DNA from: CAVQMC01 sp963713505
Lineage (GTDB): Bacteria; Bacteroidota; Ignavibacteria; Ignavibacteriales; Ignavibacteriaceae
Reading direction: 5' to 3'
DNA: 64,000 nt
Assembly: GCA_963713505.1 (NCBI GenBank)
Contig: CAVQMC010000029.1
Location: forward strand, 1 to 64,000
Shown: piece after piece, positions 62,703 through 64,000 of the stretch
Layout: every line of letters starts with the position of its first letter
Numbering within the stretch: the stretch's first letter is position 1
Program-made: the position numbers and the translations under genes
Notes under the pieces: model-generated
Seen by the model: only the letters and a program-made list of their open reading frames with translations
Told to the model about the DNA's origin: nothing
Databases searched by the model: none

Positions 62703-64000
62703 ATGTTTAATTTATTACAGAAAGTTTTTTTACTAGTGATTGCTGCGGGTTTTTGTCTTTCACTTTATAGTCAGAATTATGATACACTGTTATAATCAAA
62801 CTTCATCTCCGTCCGGAAATTTACAGCTTTCTTCAATCATCAGTGAAAGTGGTTTCGAAACTAATTACAGCAGTTATGGAGCCGATGATTTTGTATCGAA
62901 TGATCAATGGACTTTAAAAGAAGTTGCTGTAATCGGTGGTTTTTATAATGGTTCAACATTTGCCCATTATTTTAAAGTATATATTTATGCAAATAACCCG
63001 GGCAGCAATTTGCCTGGAGGACAAATTTATGAAAGTGGAACTTATTTAAATAATGTTGAAGATAGTATAATTACAATTCCATTAAGTGATAGTTTAACGC
63101 TGCCCCCAGGCCATTATTGGATCTCTGTTGCAGCTTCAGTTGTTTTGGGAAATGCAGAGTGGGGCTGGAAACCTTCATCAAGCACCAACTATAACGAAGC
63201 TGTTTGGGAAAATCCCGCTGACGGATTTGGAACCGGTTATACAACCTGGACTCCCATTACAACTGTTTTTAACGGAACAACTGAAAAGGATTATTCTTTT
63301 GCAATTATGGGAATTAAGGGAACACCTGCTTCTAATCCTGATCCTATAAATAATGATCTTGCAGTAAATCTTGATAAAAATATTTCATGGACAAATCCTT
63401 CTAATAGCGATTCGATTGAAGTTTATTGGGGAAGTAATCCTAATAATTTAACTTCTGTTTATTCCGGTGTTCCGATTACTTCATACGATCCGGGTTCATT
63501 AAATTATTATACAAAATATTATTGGAAAGTTGCTGAAATAAATGATAACGGAAGGAGCACTGCTTTCCTATGGAATTTTACAACTATACTAAATCCTAAT
63601 GAACCTTTAAATGCGGATTTTGAAGATCAAATATTTCCGGCACCAGGATGGTCATATGGAATGGATGGTGAAAACTGGTGGTTTTTAGGATATTACAGTG
63701 CTTACGGAATTGGTAATTATTCTGCGATTCAAAGCTTTTATAGTGATCCTGCAGGAAATCAAAACTCTCTGCTGACACAAACATTTAATTCAACCGGACA
63801 GGGAGATACTTTATCTTTTGATCATGCTTATGCTACTGATTTAACTAATTCTGATGATAAGCTACAGATTTATTATTCAACTGATGCTGGTGAAAACTGG
63901 ACTTCATTAGTTTTGCTGCATGGAGGTTCAAACGGAGTTTTGGTTACCGCACCACCGACAAATAATTTCTTTGATCCGGATTCCAGTGAGTGGGGAACAC
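62703..64000 (+). CDS. N-terminal part of a large secreted protein, one frameshift, cut by window end
   Basis: ATG at 62703 opens a signal peptide (MFNLLQKVFLLVIAAGFCLS) and runs NYDTL before a one-base shift near 62787-62792, where CTGTTATAATC should probably be CTGTATAATC. From 62791 a single frame is open to the window end: NQTSSPSGNLQLSSIISESG, FKVYIYANNPGSNLPGGQIY, SLTLPPGHYWISVAASVVLG, YYTKYYWKVAEINDNGRSTA (FN3-like), and FFADFE-like text NADFEDQIFPAPGWSYGMDG, a choice-of-anchor or carbohydrate-binding-type module. It resembles secreted Ignavibacteria surface proteins that end in a type IX sorting domain, but the C-terminus lies beyond the window. GGAGG lies before the ATG. Confidence 0.75.

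Overview
The window is about 30% G+C and looks like a member of the Ignavibacteria (Bacteroidota/Chlorobiota side). The evidence is the NYPNPFNP-type C-terminal sorting domains (type IX secretion) at both sorting-domain genes near the left end, Ycf48/BNR-like and FN3-like surface proteins, OmpA with thrombospondin-type-3 repeats, fused SpmA-SpmB, SpoVG and PyrR. No rRNA operon, phage, insertion sequence or CRISPR array is visible.

Layout. 1-2784: remains of two secreted sorting-domain proteins on the + strand. 2740-23422: a long minus-strand surface-polysaccharide block. Read from its promoter side it runs Wza-like export protein, Wzz/tyrosine autokinase, FemAB-like protein, lipoprotein, polysaccharide deacetylase, DUF362, GNAT, CapK-like adenylating ligase, FemAB-like protein, second deacetylase, GT4, GT2, Wzx flippase, GT4, GT2, ChbG/YdjC deacetylase and O-antigen ligase/polymerase. 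24076-28686: the divergent + strand half, with an aminotransferase, an initiating sugar-phosphate transferase, a Gfo/Idh/MocA dehydrogenase and a hexapeptide acetyltransferase. The enzymes fit synthesis of a diacetamido uronic acid nucleotide sugar (WbpB/WbpE/WbpD logic) feeding the polymer.

28732-32481: small membrane protein, OmpA-like protein, WYL regulator, SpoVG and tRNA-Pro(CGG) with diverged repeats beside it. 32639-35554: pyrR-pyrB-pyrC behind a PyrR-binding hairpin and attenuator terminator. 35693-53199: mostly housekeeping genes on the + strand: FN3 lipoprotein, DUF4783, giant NtrY-like histidine kinase, AddA-like helicase-nuclease, flavin-type split-barrel protein, amidase lipoprotein, SpmA-SpmB fusion, 2-hydroxyacid dehydrogenase, alanine dehydrogenase, CoA-transferase, metallophosphatase and lipoprotein. 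53204-57067: a minus-strand TPR protein carrying three tandem CbbX/SpoVK-type AAA+ modules. 57258-59294: groES-groEL under a perfect CIRCE. 59491-62524: CPBP protein, pdxJ, and a SatD plus DUF3307-like pair preceded by three evenly spaced 19-bp inverted repeats. 62703-64000: the start of another large secreted protein, cut by the window end.

A striking property is the number of one-base frameshifts, concentrated in 1-2784, 4849-5754, 9371-10564 and 14856-22771, with single ones in 8429-9324, pyrB, the OmpA gene, the DUF4783 gene and the last gene. The fragments keep family motifs in every frame, and even pyrB is hit. I therefore think many are consensus or assembly errors rather than old decay, although three in-frame stops in the leftmost genes are substitutions. 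Genes listed as pseudogene here mean 'interrupted in this sequence'.
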